Counted from the stretch's first letter, positions 32,959-41,137 are shown. The stretch: DNA of 64,000 nucleotides from JANMES01 sp038329865 (GCA_038329865.1 JBBQNK010000022.1:1-64000), one strand, 5' to 3'. Notes: generated from the letters alone by a model not told the origin. Program-made: numbers and translations.

Positions 32959-33214
32959 ATGAAGCAGTGCTTCCATACCATCATCAAGCCCGCGAGCGAC
33001 GGAAAGTTCGTGGGATGGGTAGAAGAAATTCCCGGTACGATCACGCGCGGCCAGGATTTGGCAGAGTTGTCGTCGGAAATTAAAAGACGCACTTTTGCTG
33101 ATGGTCGAAACCCGCCGTGACGAAGCCCGCCGAGCGATGGGCTCCAACTGCATCGTGGAATCGGTCGTGATCGATCTCGATGAGCTGGAATCTTCGTCCA
33201 CACATCTGGCGTGA
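32959..33214 (+). pseudogene. HicB-family antitoxin, frameshifted
   Basis: ATG 32959 begins MKQCFHTIIKPASDGKFVGW, then VEEIPGTITRGQDLAELSSEI, the HicB partial RNase H fold (PxDGxFVGxVEEIPG). At a run of four A (about 33081-33084) the frame slips. The true continuation, KDALLLMVETRRDEARRAM, runs on in another frame to TGA 33214. One A too many explains it. No HicA toxin gene lies next to it. Either a pseudogene, a sequencing error, or phase-variable. Confidence 0.75.
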
Positions 33215-33284
33215 TCCGCAGTATCGGGCATTTCCTAGGTAAAATTCGAGTTGAAGGGAGTTTCTGCGCGATCACTGATTGATG

Positions 33285-34052
33285 CTAAGGCACGACCAGT
33301 GGTCCGCTGCGCACGGTCAGTGTTACGGTCGAGTCATCATTCAGAACTCCGTCGATGATGCCCTTGTTCCCACCAATGGAATAGTCAACAGTGAACCGGC
33401 TGGTGTTTGACGGATCCGATTGCCCTGCGAAGAATTCTGTGAGCGCACCATTCGTTGAATAGACAGGCCAGTTACCCAGTCGCTCCGTTGTCAGCGTGGA
33501 ATTTGCTACGGCGGACTTTCCAATCCATCGATCGGGTTCAATCACCAAAACATCGGCAACCATCGGCTGGAGGATGTTGCTGTGAAAATGGTTGTCACCC
33601 CGCTCAAGGACTACGACAATAATTCGAACGGTGCCGCTCTTAGTCACGCGTTTTCCAATATAAAGATGGGGGCCAAAGTAGACCGGTTTGCCAATGCGGA
33701 ACGCAAGCTGCTCGGCGGCATCGAGCGCGAGGTATTTGATTTGGTGTCGCCGATCGTCCGAGTGGTCACGTTGGAGAGTTCTGCTACTCCCGGCATCGTA
33801 TTGAGGCACATCGGTCATTGTGTCGACGACTTTGTCCTCGCCATAAATGATCGTGCCGGCCGGTGCGGAGAACTGCTGGCATTTCGTTTCCCACTGCCGT
33901 ATTTGCAAACGACTTTCGAACCATTGGTACGACATGGTCGAACCCCACAATACAATCAGGATGACCGTCGTGATGACGATCATCCTGATCAATTGCTTTA
34001 GCAAGCGGGGCTTCGGCGGAGGAGCGTAAGCCAGCGCGACCGGCTCTTCCAT
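33285..34052 (-). CDS. Single-pass membrane protein, unknown
   Basis: 255 residues from ATG 34052, 11 bp after the ilvB stop, so probably cotranscribed. The Pro-rich start (EEPVALAYAPPPKP) is followed by one membrane helix (LIRMIVITTVILIVLWG, about 20-36). The rest is a soluble, probably periplasmic beta-rich domain (IGKRVTKSGTVRIIVVVLER, TVTLTVRSGPLVVP at the end). No catalytic motif or known family. Downstream position behind an amino-acid gene need not mean a shared pathway. Confidence 0.65.
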   Translation of the reverse strand: MEEPVALAYAPPPKPRLLKQLIRMIVITTVILIVLWGSTMSYQWFESRLQIRQWETKCQQFSAPAGTIIYGEDKVVDTMTDVPQYDAGSSRTLQRDHSDDRRHQIKYLALDAAEQLAFRIGKPVYFGPHLYIGKRVTKSGTVRIIVVVLERGDNHFHSNILQPMVADVLVIEPDRWIGKSAVANSTLTTERLGNWPVYSTNGALTEFFAGQSDPSNTSRFTVDYSIGGNKGIIDGVLNDDSTVTLTVRSGPLVVP

Positions 34053-34063
34053 GACGGGCCACC

Positions 34064-35812
34064 TTACGCCAGCGTTCCCAGTTCCATCTCGTGCAGCCCC
34101 TTGCCGCTCGGCACCATCGGGTACACGTGCTCGTTCGGTTCGACGAAGTAGTCGACCACGACCGGGCCTTTGTGGGCGAGCATTTCCTTGACCGTTTTTT
34201 CCACGTCGGCCTTGTGTTCGCAGCGGATGCCGCGAATGCCGTACGCCTCGGCCATCATGGCGAAGTTGGGGTTCTTCATGACGGTCTGGCTGTAGCGCTT
34301 GCCGAAGAACAAATCCTGCCATTGCTTGACCATGCCCTGGAAATCATTGTTCAGGATGCACACCTTCACCGGGATGTTGTACTCGGCGATGGTCGCGAGT
34401 TCCGAGCAGGTCATGAGGTAGCTGGCGTCGCCGTCGATATCGATGACGATTTTGCCGGGTGCGCCGAGCTGCGCGCCCATCGCAGCCGGCAGGCCGAAGC
34501 CCATCGTGCCGAGACCGCCGCTCGTGATCATCTGCCGCGGGAAGCGCCAGCGGATGAACTGCGCCGCCCACATCTGGTGCTGACCGACGCCGGTGCTGAA
34601 GATCGCTTCGCCCTTGGTCTGCTTGTTGATTTCCTCCAGCACGTATTGCGGCTTGGCGTGCTTGCTGTCGTCGAGGTACTTGAACGGGAAGCGGGCCTTC
34701 CAGGCGTTGATCTGCTCGAACCATGCCTTGCGGTCGTGGTGCTCGATGTACTGCAGCATCGCCTCGAGGCTAACGCGGGCATCGCCGACGACGGGGACAT
34801 CGACGTCCACCGTCTTGCTGATGCTCGAAGGATCGATATCGATGTGGATGATCTTTGCCTTGGGGGCGAACGTGGCAAGGTTGCCGGTGACGCGATCGTC
34901 AAACCGCGCGCCGACGGAGATCAGGCAGTCTGATTCCTGCACGGCGTAGTTGGCGAACGCGCTGCCGTGCATGCCGAGCATGTAGAGCGATTTCGGATCG
35001 TGCTCGTCGAACGTGCCCAGGCCCAGCAGGGTGGTGGTGACGGGAATGTTTCCCTTCTCCGAAACCTTGCGAAGGGCCTGCCATGCGTTGCTGATCACCG
35101 CGCCCCCGCCGACGTACAGCACCGGGCGTTGCGCTTTGTTGATCATTTCCGCCGCGTCCATCACCTGCTTCTGGCTGCCGCCGGACATGTTGCCGTTGCG
35201 GCGCTTGAGGATGTGCTCGCGCGGGGTGTCGTCGACTTCTTCCGGGCACGGCGTGACCTGCACGTCCTTCGGCAGGTCAATCAGCACCGGCCCCGGCCGG
35301 CCGCTGGTGGCGACCATGAACGCTTCGTTCACGATCCGCGGGAGCTCGCGCACGTCCTTGATCAGATAATTCCACTTCGTGCACGGGCGCGTGATGCCGG
35401 TGACGTCGGCTTCCTGAAACGCGTCGTTGCCGATCATCTTCGTCGCCACTTGGCCGGCGAAGACGACGATGGGGATCGAATCCATCTGGGCCGTCGCGAT
35501 CGGAGTGACGGTGTTCGTAGCGCCCGGGCCGCTGGTGACGATGCAGACGCCGGGCTTCCCGGTCACGCGGGCGTAGCCGTCGGCGCAATGGCCGCTGGAT
35601 TGCTCGTGGCGGTTGAGGATGAACTTGGCCGGCGTGCGGTAAAGCTGGTCGAACATCGGCAGGATGGCGCCGCCGGGGTAGCCGAAGATGGTGTCGACCT
35701 GGTGCGGGCCGATCAGCATCTCGTGCAGGATCTGGGCGCCGGTCTTTCCCTTGTATTTGGGCTTGCCGGTGGCGGGGGCAGTCTTGGGCAGGTCAGTATC
35801 GATGGTTGACAT
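34064..35812 (-). CDS. ilvB: Acetolactate synthase, large subunit
   Basis: 582 residues, normal length. It condenses two pyruvates (or pyruvate and 2-ketobutyrate) at the start of valine, leucine and isoleucine synthesis, using ThDP, FAD and Mg. RHEQSSGHCADGYARVTGKP near residue 70 holds the catalytic Glu; DIDGDASYLM near 460 with NND downstream is the ThDP/Mg motif; SGRPGPVLIDLPKDVQ near 170 ends the first domain. The small regulatory subunit (ilvN) is not adjacent. A leader with a Val5 peptide and terminator precedes it, implying attenuation. Confidence 0.95.
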   Translation of the reverse strand: MSTIDTDLPKTAPATGKPKYKGKTGAQILHEMLIGPHQVDTIFGYPGGAILPMFDQLYRTPAKFILNRHEQSSGHCADGYARVTGKPGVCIVTSGPGATNTVTPIATAQMDSIPIVVFAGQVATKMIGNDAFQEADVTGITRPCTKWNYLIKDVRELPRIVNEAFMVATSGRPGPVLIDLPKDVQVTPCPEEVDDTPREHILKRRNGNMSGGSQKQVMDAAEMINKAQRPVLYVGGGAVISNAWQALRKVSEKGNIPVTTTLLGLGTFDEHDPKSLYMLGMHGSAFANYAVQESDCLISVGARFDDRVTGNLATFAPKAKIIHIDIDPSSISKTVDVDVPVVGDARVSLEAMLQYIEHHDRKAWFEQINAWKARFPFKYLDDSKHAKPQYVLEEINKQTKGEAIFSTGVGQHQMWAAQFIRWRFPRQMITSGGLGTMGFGLPAAMGAQLGAPGKIVIDIDGDASYLMTCSELATIAEYNIPVKVCILNNDFQGMVKQWQDLFFGKRYSQTVMKNPNFAMMAEAYGIRGIRCEHKADVEKTVKEMLAHKGPVVVDYFVEPNEHVYPMVPSGKGLHEMELGTLA

Positions 35813-35886
35813 AGCAATCTCTCGTAAGTGAAGGTAGGAATGTACCTATCTTTCTCCGTACCTTCAATGATTATCGTGATTTAGAA

Positions 35887-35918
35887 TCAAAAACCCACAG
35901 AAAACGGCGTTTTTGTGG
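35887..35918 (-). terminator. Attenuator terminator upstream of ilvB
   Basis: In minus-strand RNA, CCACA-AAAACG pairs with CGTTTT-TGTGG (35895-35918, one bulge), followed by a T-rich run (35887-35894). It lies about 75 bp before ilvB and 58 bp after the leader peptide stop, where an attenuator belongs. Confidence 0.75.
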
Positions 35919-35930
35919 TTGGATGGGGCG

Positions 35931-35976
35931 GGTCGGTCGCGGGGCTCACAGTGTGAGGCGCCCGGCGGGGCCGACC
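35931..35976 (-). promoter_or_regulatory. Leader hairpin after the Val-rich peptide
   Basis: In the RNA, GGUCGG begins right at the leader stop codon (35971-35976) and pairs with CCGACC (35931-35936), enclosing an inner CUCACA/UGUGAG stem. A ribosome at the stop codon would block it. How it competes with the terminator stem is not resolved by eye. Confidence 0.55.
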
Positions 35977-36020
35977 TATCGTACTACTACTACTACCGTA
36001 ATTTGAAGTGACGAGTTCAT
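35976..36020 (-). CDS. Valine-rich leader peptide of ilvB
   Basis: A 14-residue peptide, MNSSLQITVVVVVR, ending in five identical GTA Val codons (35982-35996) preceded by Ile and Thr codons, i.e. end products of the branched-chain and threonine pathways. It is followed by a hairpin, a terminator and then ilvB, the same order as in known ilv leaders. No strong ribosome site is visible. Stalling at Val codons would prevent termination when valyl-tRNA is low. Confidence 0.78.
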   Translation of the reverse strand: MNSSLQITVVVVVR

Positions 36021-36071
36021 ACTGAACCAGTTCGACTGTTCCAAAGCAGATCACACAACTTTTCGCCGGTC

Positions 36072-36096
36072 AGCCCGCTTCAGCGGGTTGCGGGCT
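36072..36096. terminator. Hairpin between spoVG and the ilvB leader
   Basis: AGCCCGCT and its neighbours (36072-36096) form alternative stems CCCGCT/AGCGGG and AGCCCG/CGGGCT. It follows the spoVG stop codon within about 17 bp on the minus strand. A terminator role is likely, though no long T run follows. Confidence 0.4.
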
Positions 36097-36112
36097 CAGG
36101 GAACAACGGAGA

Positions 36113-36625
36113 TCAATGCGATCCCGTTCCCGTCGGTCGCAGCGGTGACGTTTCACCCATCACCACGGCCGGGGGCGTATCGTAGGAGTCGAAATCCTCG
36201 CCGTCAAGACTGTGCGGCACGTAGCCCGGCAGCTTGGAGCGTTCGACCTCGTCGAAATACGCCTCCACCACTTCCCGCTCGATCGCCGCCCGGCAGGTTA
36301 CGTTGATCGGGTGCGCGATGTCGGCATGCAGCTTGAATCGGCCCGACGGATTCTGCCCGTTGGCCAACGCCTTTTCGACTCGATTCTCATCGAGCCGGCA
36401 GCCGCAATGGTTGCAGAAGCGGGCGCGAAGGTGGTTCTTCTCGCTGCACCGCCGACAGCGGTCAGTCAATCGGCGCGACGGCATCGCGAGGAACAGCCCG
36501 CCGGGCCCGGCGATGAGTTTCACATCGCGAATGACAAAAGTTTGATCGAACGTGAGCGAGCAAAATGCCTTGAGTCGGCCTTGGCGCGCGTCAGCCAAAT
36601 TGATGCGTATCTCTGTCAGTTGCAT
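36113..36625 (-). CDS. spoVG: SpoVG-family protein with inserted zinc ribbon
   Basis: 170 residues from ATG 36625 (MQLTEIRINLADARQGRLK). The SpoVG fold is clear: AFCSLTFDQTFVIRDVKLI, GPGGLFLAMPSRR, and later ADIAHPINVTCRAAIEREVV. Between MPSRR and ADIAHPI, where normal SpoVG (about 90 residues) has a short loop, some 40 residues are inserted with CRRC-(x14)-CNHCGC, a zinc ribbon. A 40-residue acidic tail follows. SpoVG binds DNA or RNA and affects septation and virulence regulators in other phyla. It lies 104 bp behind ispE on the same strand, a neighbourhood also known in Firmicutes. Confidence 0.88.
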   Translation of the reverse strand: MQLTEIRINLADARQGRLKAFCSLTFDQTFVIRDVKLIAGPGGLFLAMPSRRLTDRCRRCSEKNHLRARFCNHCGCRLDENRVEKALANGQNPSGRFKLHADIAHPINVTCRAAIEREVVEAYFDEVERSKLPGYVPHSLDGEDFDSYDTPPAVVMGETSPLRPTGTGSH

Positions 36626-36729
36626 GTCAACACCCCGAAACGAGAAATGAAACGTCCACCGTCTAAATTCGAAATTCAAACGCGACCTGACGCAGCCGGG
36701 AGCCGGCCGATCACTCGTCGTTCGAATTT

Positions 36730-37620
36730 TCAATCTCTGTCATCTGTGCTCATCCGCAAGTCTGGCGCAAGTTGCACCGCCGTTGCCCGTATGCCGCAAT
36801 TACGTTCGATCGTCGCGGCGATCTCTATCGCTTCGGCCGCTTCATCCGCGAGCGTGAACAGGCTGCTGCCGCTGCCGCTCATGCGGATCGTCCGTCGCGT
36901 GTCGCGCTCGATCCGGTCTTTCAGCGCCGCCAGGTTCGGCTGAAGCGCGAACGCCGGCGGCTCGAGATCATTCACCAGCCGGGCCATCAAGTCGCCGGCG
37001 GAGAGTTTTGCCCAGTCCGCAAAATTGACCGTCGTCAGATCGCGGTCATCGCCCAGGCCCATCGCATCAAACTGCCGATAGCAGTCGGCCGTCGAAACGT
37101 GCATCGGCGGCAGCACCAGCACCGCCCACTTCACGGCCGGCGGCGGGGCGGACGTCACCATCTCGCCCCGGCCGGCCAACACCGCGCTCGGCGCGGAGAA
37201 GAAAAAAGGCACGTCGCTCCCAATCGCCGCACCCACGCGTGACAGGCGATCCACGGCCCAGCCGGCTTCTAAAAAGCTGTTGAGCGCGACGAGCAGAGTG
37301 GCCGCATCGCTGCTGCCCCCTCCTAGTCCACTGCCGTGGGGGATGGACTTCAGGAGCGTCACGGAGCATCCGAGTTGCTCCCGTATAGTTCCGATTTCAC
37401 TCGCAAATGCGCGAGCGGCCTTCATTACTAGGTTGCGATCGTCCGAAGGAATCATTTCGTCCTCACAACGGAACGAAAATCCGAACGCCTCGCGCTTCAG
37501 TATCAATCTGTCAAAGAGCCCGACAGTCACCAGCCACGAACCAAGCGGGTGATACCCGTCGTCGCGTCGTTTTCCGACGCGGAGATGCAAATTAATTTTC
37601 GCAGGGGCGAGCCAACGCAT
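36730..37620 (-). CDS. ispE: 4-diphosphocytidyl-2-C-methyl-D-erythritol kinase
   Basis: 296 residues, GHMP kinase fold; phosphorylates CDP-ME in the MEP pathway to isoprenoids. APAKINLHLRVGKRRDDGYH at residues 5-24 holds the catalytic Lys and substrate His; PHGSGLGGGSSDAAT near 108 is the ATP-binding GHMP loop with Ser; MSGSGSSLF near 255 is motif 3. All key residues are present. Followed by spoVG. Divergent from nuoC with about 170 bp between. Confidence 0.95.
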   Translation of the reverse strand: MRWLAPAKINLHLRVGKRRDDGYHPLGSWLVTVGLFDRLILKREAFGFSFRCEDEMIPSDDRNLVMKAARAFASEIGTIREQLGCSVTLLKSIPHGSGLGGGSSDAATLLVALNSFLEAGWAVDRLSRVGAAIGSDVPFFFSAPSAVLAGRGEMVTSAPPPAVKWAVLVLPPMHVSTADCYRQFDAMGLGDDRDLTTVNFADWAKLSAGDLMARLVNDLEPPAFALQPNLAALKDRIERDTRRTIRMSGSGSSLFTLADEAAEAIEIAATIERNCGIRATAVQLAPDLRMSTDDRD

Positions 37621-37791
37621 GACTTGCTTACTCTATCAGTACGATCGCCCCGACTTCACTTTTCCAGACGTGCTTACGACCCATTCAAAATACGAGACCC
37701 GTAGTTAAACGTCAACAAAAATCCAGACAAATGACATTCGCGTTCCGCCGCCTTGACGGAGGCGCCGCCAACCTGAACAATCACCAGCGAC

Positions 37792-38370
37792 ATGACCAAA
37801 CCCATCCACCATCCGGCCCTTGCGCCGTTGAAGGCCAAATTCCTCGACATCCAGTTTTACGTGGCGGAATTCCGCGGCATGGTGACAGTCGTTGTCCCGC
37901 GCGAACACCTGGTGAAAGTGTGCGAATACCTGCGCGACGAACCGACGCTTCGTTACGACATGCTGGCCGAGTTGAACGGCGTGGACTACCTCAACTACCC
38001 CGGCACGAAGCACCGCTTCGGCATCAATTACGGCCTGACCAGCGTGCAATTCAACAACCGCCTGTGGCTCAAAGTCTTCCTCGATCCGAACCACGACACC
38101 GCGCCCGGCACCGGCCTGCGCGACGAAGAGCAATTGGAGAAGGGCGACCCGGGACTGAAAGTCCCGAGCGTCACAAGCGTGTGGCCCGGCGCGGAATGGC
38201 TCGAGCGCGAAGTGTACGACATGTTCGGCCTGATCTTCGTCGGCCATCCCGATCTTCGGCGCATCCTCACATGGAACGGCTACGGCTCGTTCCCGCTCAG
38301 AAAAGATTATCCTGTTCGTGGCGTCGGCGAGCGTGAGAAGTTCAAGATCGTTACGCGCGAATCCGTCTAA
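37792..38370 (+). CDS. nuoC: NADH-quinone oxidoreductase subunit C
   Basis: 192 residues of the 30-kDa complex I subunit. EWLEREVYDMFGLIFVGHPDLRRIL near 150 is the family signature (ERExxDMFGI.F.GHPDLRRIL), and LRKDYPVRG follows. Complex I passes electrons from NADH to quinone and pumps protons; NuoC helps link the peripheral arm to the membrane. No other nuo gene is in the window. ATG 37792 follows a repeat-free leader. A long hairpin element (family D) lies 10 bp after the stop. Confidence 0.93.
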   Translation: MTKPIHHPALAPLKAKFLDIQFYVAEFRGMVTVVVPREHLVKVCEYLRDEPTLRYDMLAELNGVDYLNYPGTKHRFGINYGLTSVQFNNRLWLKVFLDPNHDTAPGTGLRDEEQLEKGDPGLKVPSVTSVWPGAEWLEREVYDMFGLIFVGHPDLRRILTWNGYGSFPLRKDYPVRGVGEREKFKIVTRESV

Positions 38371-38379
38371 CAGAAATCC

Positions 38380-38468
38380 GAACGCAAAGAAGCAAAGAAA
38401 CAAAGGAAGAGCAAAGAAGGAATTCGATTTCCTTTGCTCTTCCTTTGTTTCTTTGCTTCATTGCGTTC
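38380..38468. repeat. Inverted-repeat element, family D (GCAAAGAA words)
   Basis: Left arm 38380-38420 and right arm 38431-38468 are inverted copies, nearly perfect over about 38 bp with a 10-base loop, built of AAAGAAGC/AAAGAAAC words. Purine-rich on one side and pyrimidine-rich on the other. Located between nuoC and ptsN, which are convergent, so it may serve as a two-way terminator. Confidence 0.92.
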
Positions 38469-38488
38469 AGTCTTTGAGTTACATCGAA

Positions 38489-38950
38489 CTACATCGAATT
38501 TTCCTGTGCCACGATGATGTCGAAAATCTCCTGCGAGGTTTTTGCCGCAGCCAGGGCTGCGCGGAATTTATCGATGGTCATCAGCCGGCTGATGCGGGCT
38601 AGGGCATGGATGTGCGGGCCGGTCTTGTCCGGCGGGCTGGCGAGGAGCCAGATGAGGTTGACGGGTTTGCCGTCGATGGCCTGGAAGTCGATGGGCGTGC
38701 CGGGCCGGCCGATCGCCATGACGAGGTGATCCACGCCGGCGCATTTGCCGTGCGGGATCGCCAGGCCGTTGCCGATTCCCGTGGTGCGCGTGGATTCGCG
38801 ATCGAGCACGGAGTCCAGCACCTTCTTGGGATCGGAGACTTCGCCGTTGTCTTTGAGAAGCGTGACGAGTTCACCGATCGCGTCGGCCTTGGCGGTCGCG
38901 ACGAGCGGCACTTTAATGTTGGTCGGTTTTAAGATGTCGGTCAAACGCAT
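38489..38950 (-). CDS. ptsN: PTS IIA-like protein, fructose/nitrogen type (PtsN-like)
   Basis: 153 residues, one EIIA-Fru/Ntr domain. The phosphorylatable His is in GIGNGLAIPHGKCAGVDHLV (about residue 67). The start RLTDILKPTNIKVPL and the end FDIIVAQ are typical. Standalone EIIA-Ntr proteins regulate potassium transport, nitrogen response and other processes instead of moving sugar. No membrane PTS component is nearby. It is the last of a minus-strand series leuD-upp-terC-ptsN, 83 bp after terC. Confidence 0.9.
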   Translation of the reverse strand: MRLTDILKPTNIKVPLVATAKADAIGELVTLLKDNGEVSDPKKVLDSVLDRESTRTTGIGNGLAIPHGKCAGVDHLVMAIGRPGTPIDFQAIDGKPVNLIWLLASPPDKTGPHIHALARISRLMTIDKFRAALAAAKTSQEIFDIIVAQENSM

Positions 38951-39033
38951 ACGTCCACACTCCGGACGGGACTAGGGTTCTACACAGGTCGAAGGGGCAA
39001 TGTTACCCCTTCATCGTCCGCCGATCAAACGCC

Positions 39034-39810
39034 TCATGACGGAGTTTGTATCCGCGGTGCCGGTTTTTCTGGTTTTTTCGGGATAAATCCCACGGCGAAA
39101 CAGACGAGCATCATGATCCAGAACGTCCAGAACGCCGGCGAGCTGCTGGAATGAAAGTTCATCGAGGGGTAATGCTCGGGATTGAACTTCCAGTTCAGCA
39201 GCAGTTTCAGACCGATCACAACAACGAGTAAGTAGGCGGAAATTTCGAATCGCGGGAATTTTTCCAGCAATTTAATGAACATCACCGCCGCCACGCGCAT
39301 CAGGGCCACGCCGATCATCCCGCCGGTCACGACGACCCAGAGCTTGGGGTGAAACGCTTGCAGGTCGGTCCCTTCCGGCGCCGGCCCGACGAGCGCGATG
39401 GCGGCAAGGATCGAATCGACCGCGAAGGCCATATCCGTCAACTCGATCGCGAGCACGGTCGACCAGAAATCGCGCGAGCTGCTGCGCAGCGGCTTGGCGA
39501 GCTTGGCGGCAGAGTCTTCATCCTTGGCGGGAAAAAAGAAATGCCGGACGGCCACGTAAATCAGATACCCGCCGCCGATCAGTTTGACGAAATTTTGCCG
39601 CAGCAGAAGTTGGGCCAGCGCGATCGCGATCAGGCGGAAGACGAACGCGCCAACCAATCCGAACGTGAGCGCCTTGGACTGCTGATCTTTATCCAGTCGC
39701 TTGGCGAGAAGGCCGAGCACCAGCGCGTTGTCGATCGAGAGCACGCCCTCAAGCACAACGAGCAGGCCGATGACCGCGAGGTCGTTGAGTTCGAAAGTTT
39801 GACCGAACAT
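39034..39810 (-). CDS. TerC-family membrane protein (metal export)
   Basis: 258 residues, seven membrane helices. The family motif LEGVLSIDNALVLGLLAKRL at about residues 20-40 and the matching second half LAIELTDMAFAVDSILA near 120 supply paired Asp residues (IDNA, FAVDS) that bind metal in TerC/Alx proteins, often Mn exporters or partners of exported metalloproteins. The C-terminus is a short basic Pro-rich tail. It lies 70 bp after upp; no yybP-ykoY riboswitch fits in this gap. Confidence 0.9.
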   Translation of the reverse strand: MFGQTFELNDLAVIGLLVVLEGVLSIDNALVLGLLAKRLDKDQQSKALTFGLVGAFVFRLIAIALAQLLLRQNFVKLIGGGYLIYVAVRHFFFPAKDEDSAAKLAKPLRSSSRDFWSTVLAIELTDMAFAVDSILAAIALVGPAPEGTDLQAFHPKLWVVVTGGMIGVALMRVAAVMFIKLLEKFPRFEISAYLLVVVIGLKLLLNWKFNPEHYPSMNFHSSSSPAFWTFWIMMLVCFAVGFIPKKPEKPAPRIQTPS

Positions 39811-39880
39811 AAAATCAGCCGCCGGACTGGCTGCTTCAGCGGCCAGTGGTCAATGGTTTGCGATGCCGTTCAACTCAACT

Positions 39881-40504
39881 TCAAGTGCCGAAGATTCGAT
39901 CGCCCGCGTCGCCGAGGCCGGGCATGATGTATCCCTTTTCGTTCAGGCAGCGATCGACGGCGGCGCAGTAGATCGGGATCTCCGGGTGCTGCTTGTGGAT
40001 GGCGGCGATGCCTTCAGGGGCGGCCACGAGACAGACGAATCGCATTCGCGTCACACCCGCGCGCTTGAGAAAGGTGATCGCCGCCGACCCGCTGCCGCCG
40101 GTGGCGAGCATCGGATCGATCAGCAACACTTCGGTGTCGGCGATATCCGGCGGGAGTTTTTGATAGTACGTGACGGGCTCCAGCGTTTTCTCATCGCGCG
40201 CTACGCCGAGGTGGCCGAGCCGGGCATCCGCCAGCAGGCGCAATACGCCGCCCGTCATGCCAAGCCCCGCCCGCAGGATCGGCACGAGCGTGACCGGCCG
40301 GGAGAGCGTGACGCCGGTCATTTTTTCCATCGGCGTGGTGACTTCGCGCGGCCTGGTCGGCAGATCGCGCGTGACTTCGTAAACCATCAGCGAGGCGATT
40401 TCATCGAGCAACGCACGGAATTTCCGGTGATCGGTCGACACATCGCGCAGTTCCGCGAGCTTGGTCTGAATCACCGGATGATTGAAGACGAAGACATTGG
40501 TCAT
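39881..40504 (-). CDS. upp: Uracil phosphoribosyltransferase
   Basis: 207 residues; makes UMP from uracil and PRPP in pyrimidine salvage. PRPP loop LLIDPMLATGGSGSAAI near 125; VPILRAGLGMTGG near 75; uracil-binding C-terminus GYIMPGLGDAGDRIFGT. All conserved. The ATG (40502-40504) touches the inner edge of repeat element E, which supplies its whole upstream region up to the leuD stop codon. Confidence 0.95.
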   Translation of the reverse strand: MTNVFVFNHPVIQTKLAELRDVSTDHRKFRALLDEIASLMVYEVTRDLPTRPREVTTPMEKMTGVTLSRPVTLVPILRAGLGMTGGVLRLLADARLGHLGVARDEKTLEPVTYYQKLPPDIADTEVLLIDPMLATGGSGSAAITFLKRAGVTRMRFVCLVAAPEGIAAIHKQHPEIPIYCAAVDRCLNEKGYIMPGLGDAGDRIFGT

Positions 40505-40576
40505 TTCCGATTTCCGATTGGCGATTGCCGATTAGAGATGCCTTGATTCGGCAATCGCCCATCGGCAATCGGAAAT
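40503..40576. repeat. Inverted-repeat element, family E, filling the leuD-upp gap
   Basis: Arms 40503-40530 and 40549-40576 are inverted copies with two mismatches in 28 bp, made of CGATTGCCGAT/TTCCGATT words. The element begins within the upp start codon and ends one base before the leuD stop codon (40577), so it is the entire intergenic region and must carry the upp ribosome-binding site. Confidence 0.9.
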
Positions 40577-41137
40577 TTACTTGAGCATGCCCGCGGTTTT
40601 CGCGTACTCGAACACGCCGCCGGCTTCGATGATCGGCAACACATCGCCGAGGGGCTTGAGATCGAAACGCTCGCCGGTAGTTTTGTTCAGGACGTAGCCG
40701 TCGATGAGGTGGACTTCGACTTCATCGCCGGTTTTGATTTTTTCGACGAGGCGGGCGGTCGATTCGATCGGCACGAGGTAGCCGCCGTTGACGCTGTTGC
40801 GGAAGAAGATGCGGGCGTAGAACTCGGCGATCACGCAGGTGATTCCCGCCTCGGCCAGCGCGAGCGGGGCGTGCTCGCGACTGCTGCCGCAGCCGAAGTT
40901 TTTCCCGCCGACGATGACGGTGTAGATGCTGCGGAATTCATTAGGCGGCACGAACGGCGTTTTCCCGCCGGGCAGGCCCATTTGGCCTTCAGGCACGCCG
41001 CTGTTGGCGTACATGCCGAAGAACTTCCGCTCCTCGGGAATCGCGGGATTGAACGACAGATATTGGGCCGGGATGATCTGGTCGGTATCGATGTTGTCGC
41101 CAAGGACGTAAGCCTTGCCGGAGATGACGGTTTCCAT
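40577..41137 (-). CDS. leuD: 3-isopropylmalate dehydratase, small subunit
   Basis: 186 residues from ATG 41137. Together with LeuC it isomerises 2-isopropylmalate to 3-isopropylmalate in leucine synthesis. Family signature: GDNIDTDQIIPAQYLSF near residue 13, NFGCGSSREHAPLAL near 85 and FYARIFFRNSVNGGYLVP near 112. The sequence type with YLSF resembles archaeal/thermophile short LeuD. LeuC is encoded 2 kb away at 43217-44623 on the same strand, with four unrelated genes between. Confidence 0.93.
   Translation of the reverse strand: METVISGKAYVLGDNIDTDQIIPAQYLSFNPAIPEERKFFGMYANSGVPEGQMGLPGGKTPFVPPNEFRSIYTVIVGGKNFGCGSSREHAPLALAEAGITCVIAEFYARIFFRNSVNGGYLVPIESTARLVEKIKTGDEVEVHLIDGYVLNKTTGERFDLKPLGDVLPIIEAGGVFEYAKTAGMLK

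Noticed and set aside
39811..39880. Manganese (yybP-ykoY) riboswitch before the TerC gene
   Set aside because: The 70-bp gap to upp is too short and lacks the motif.
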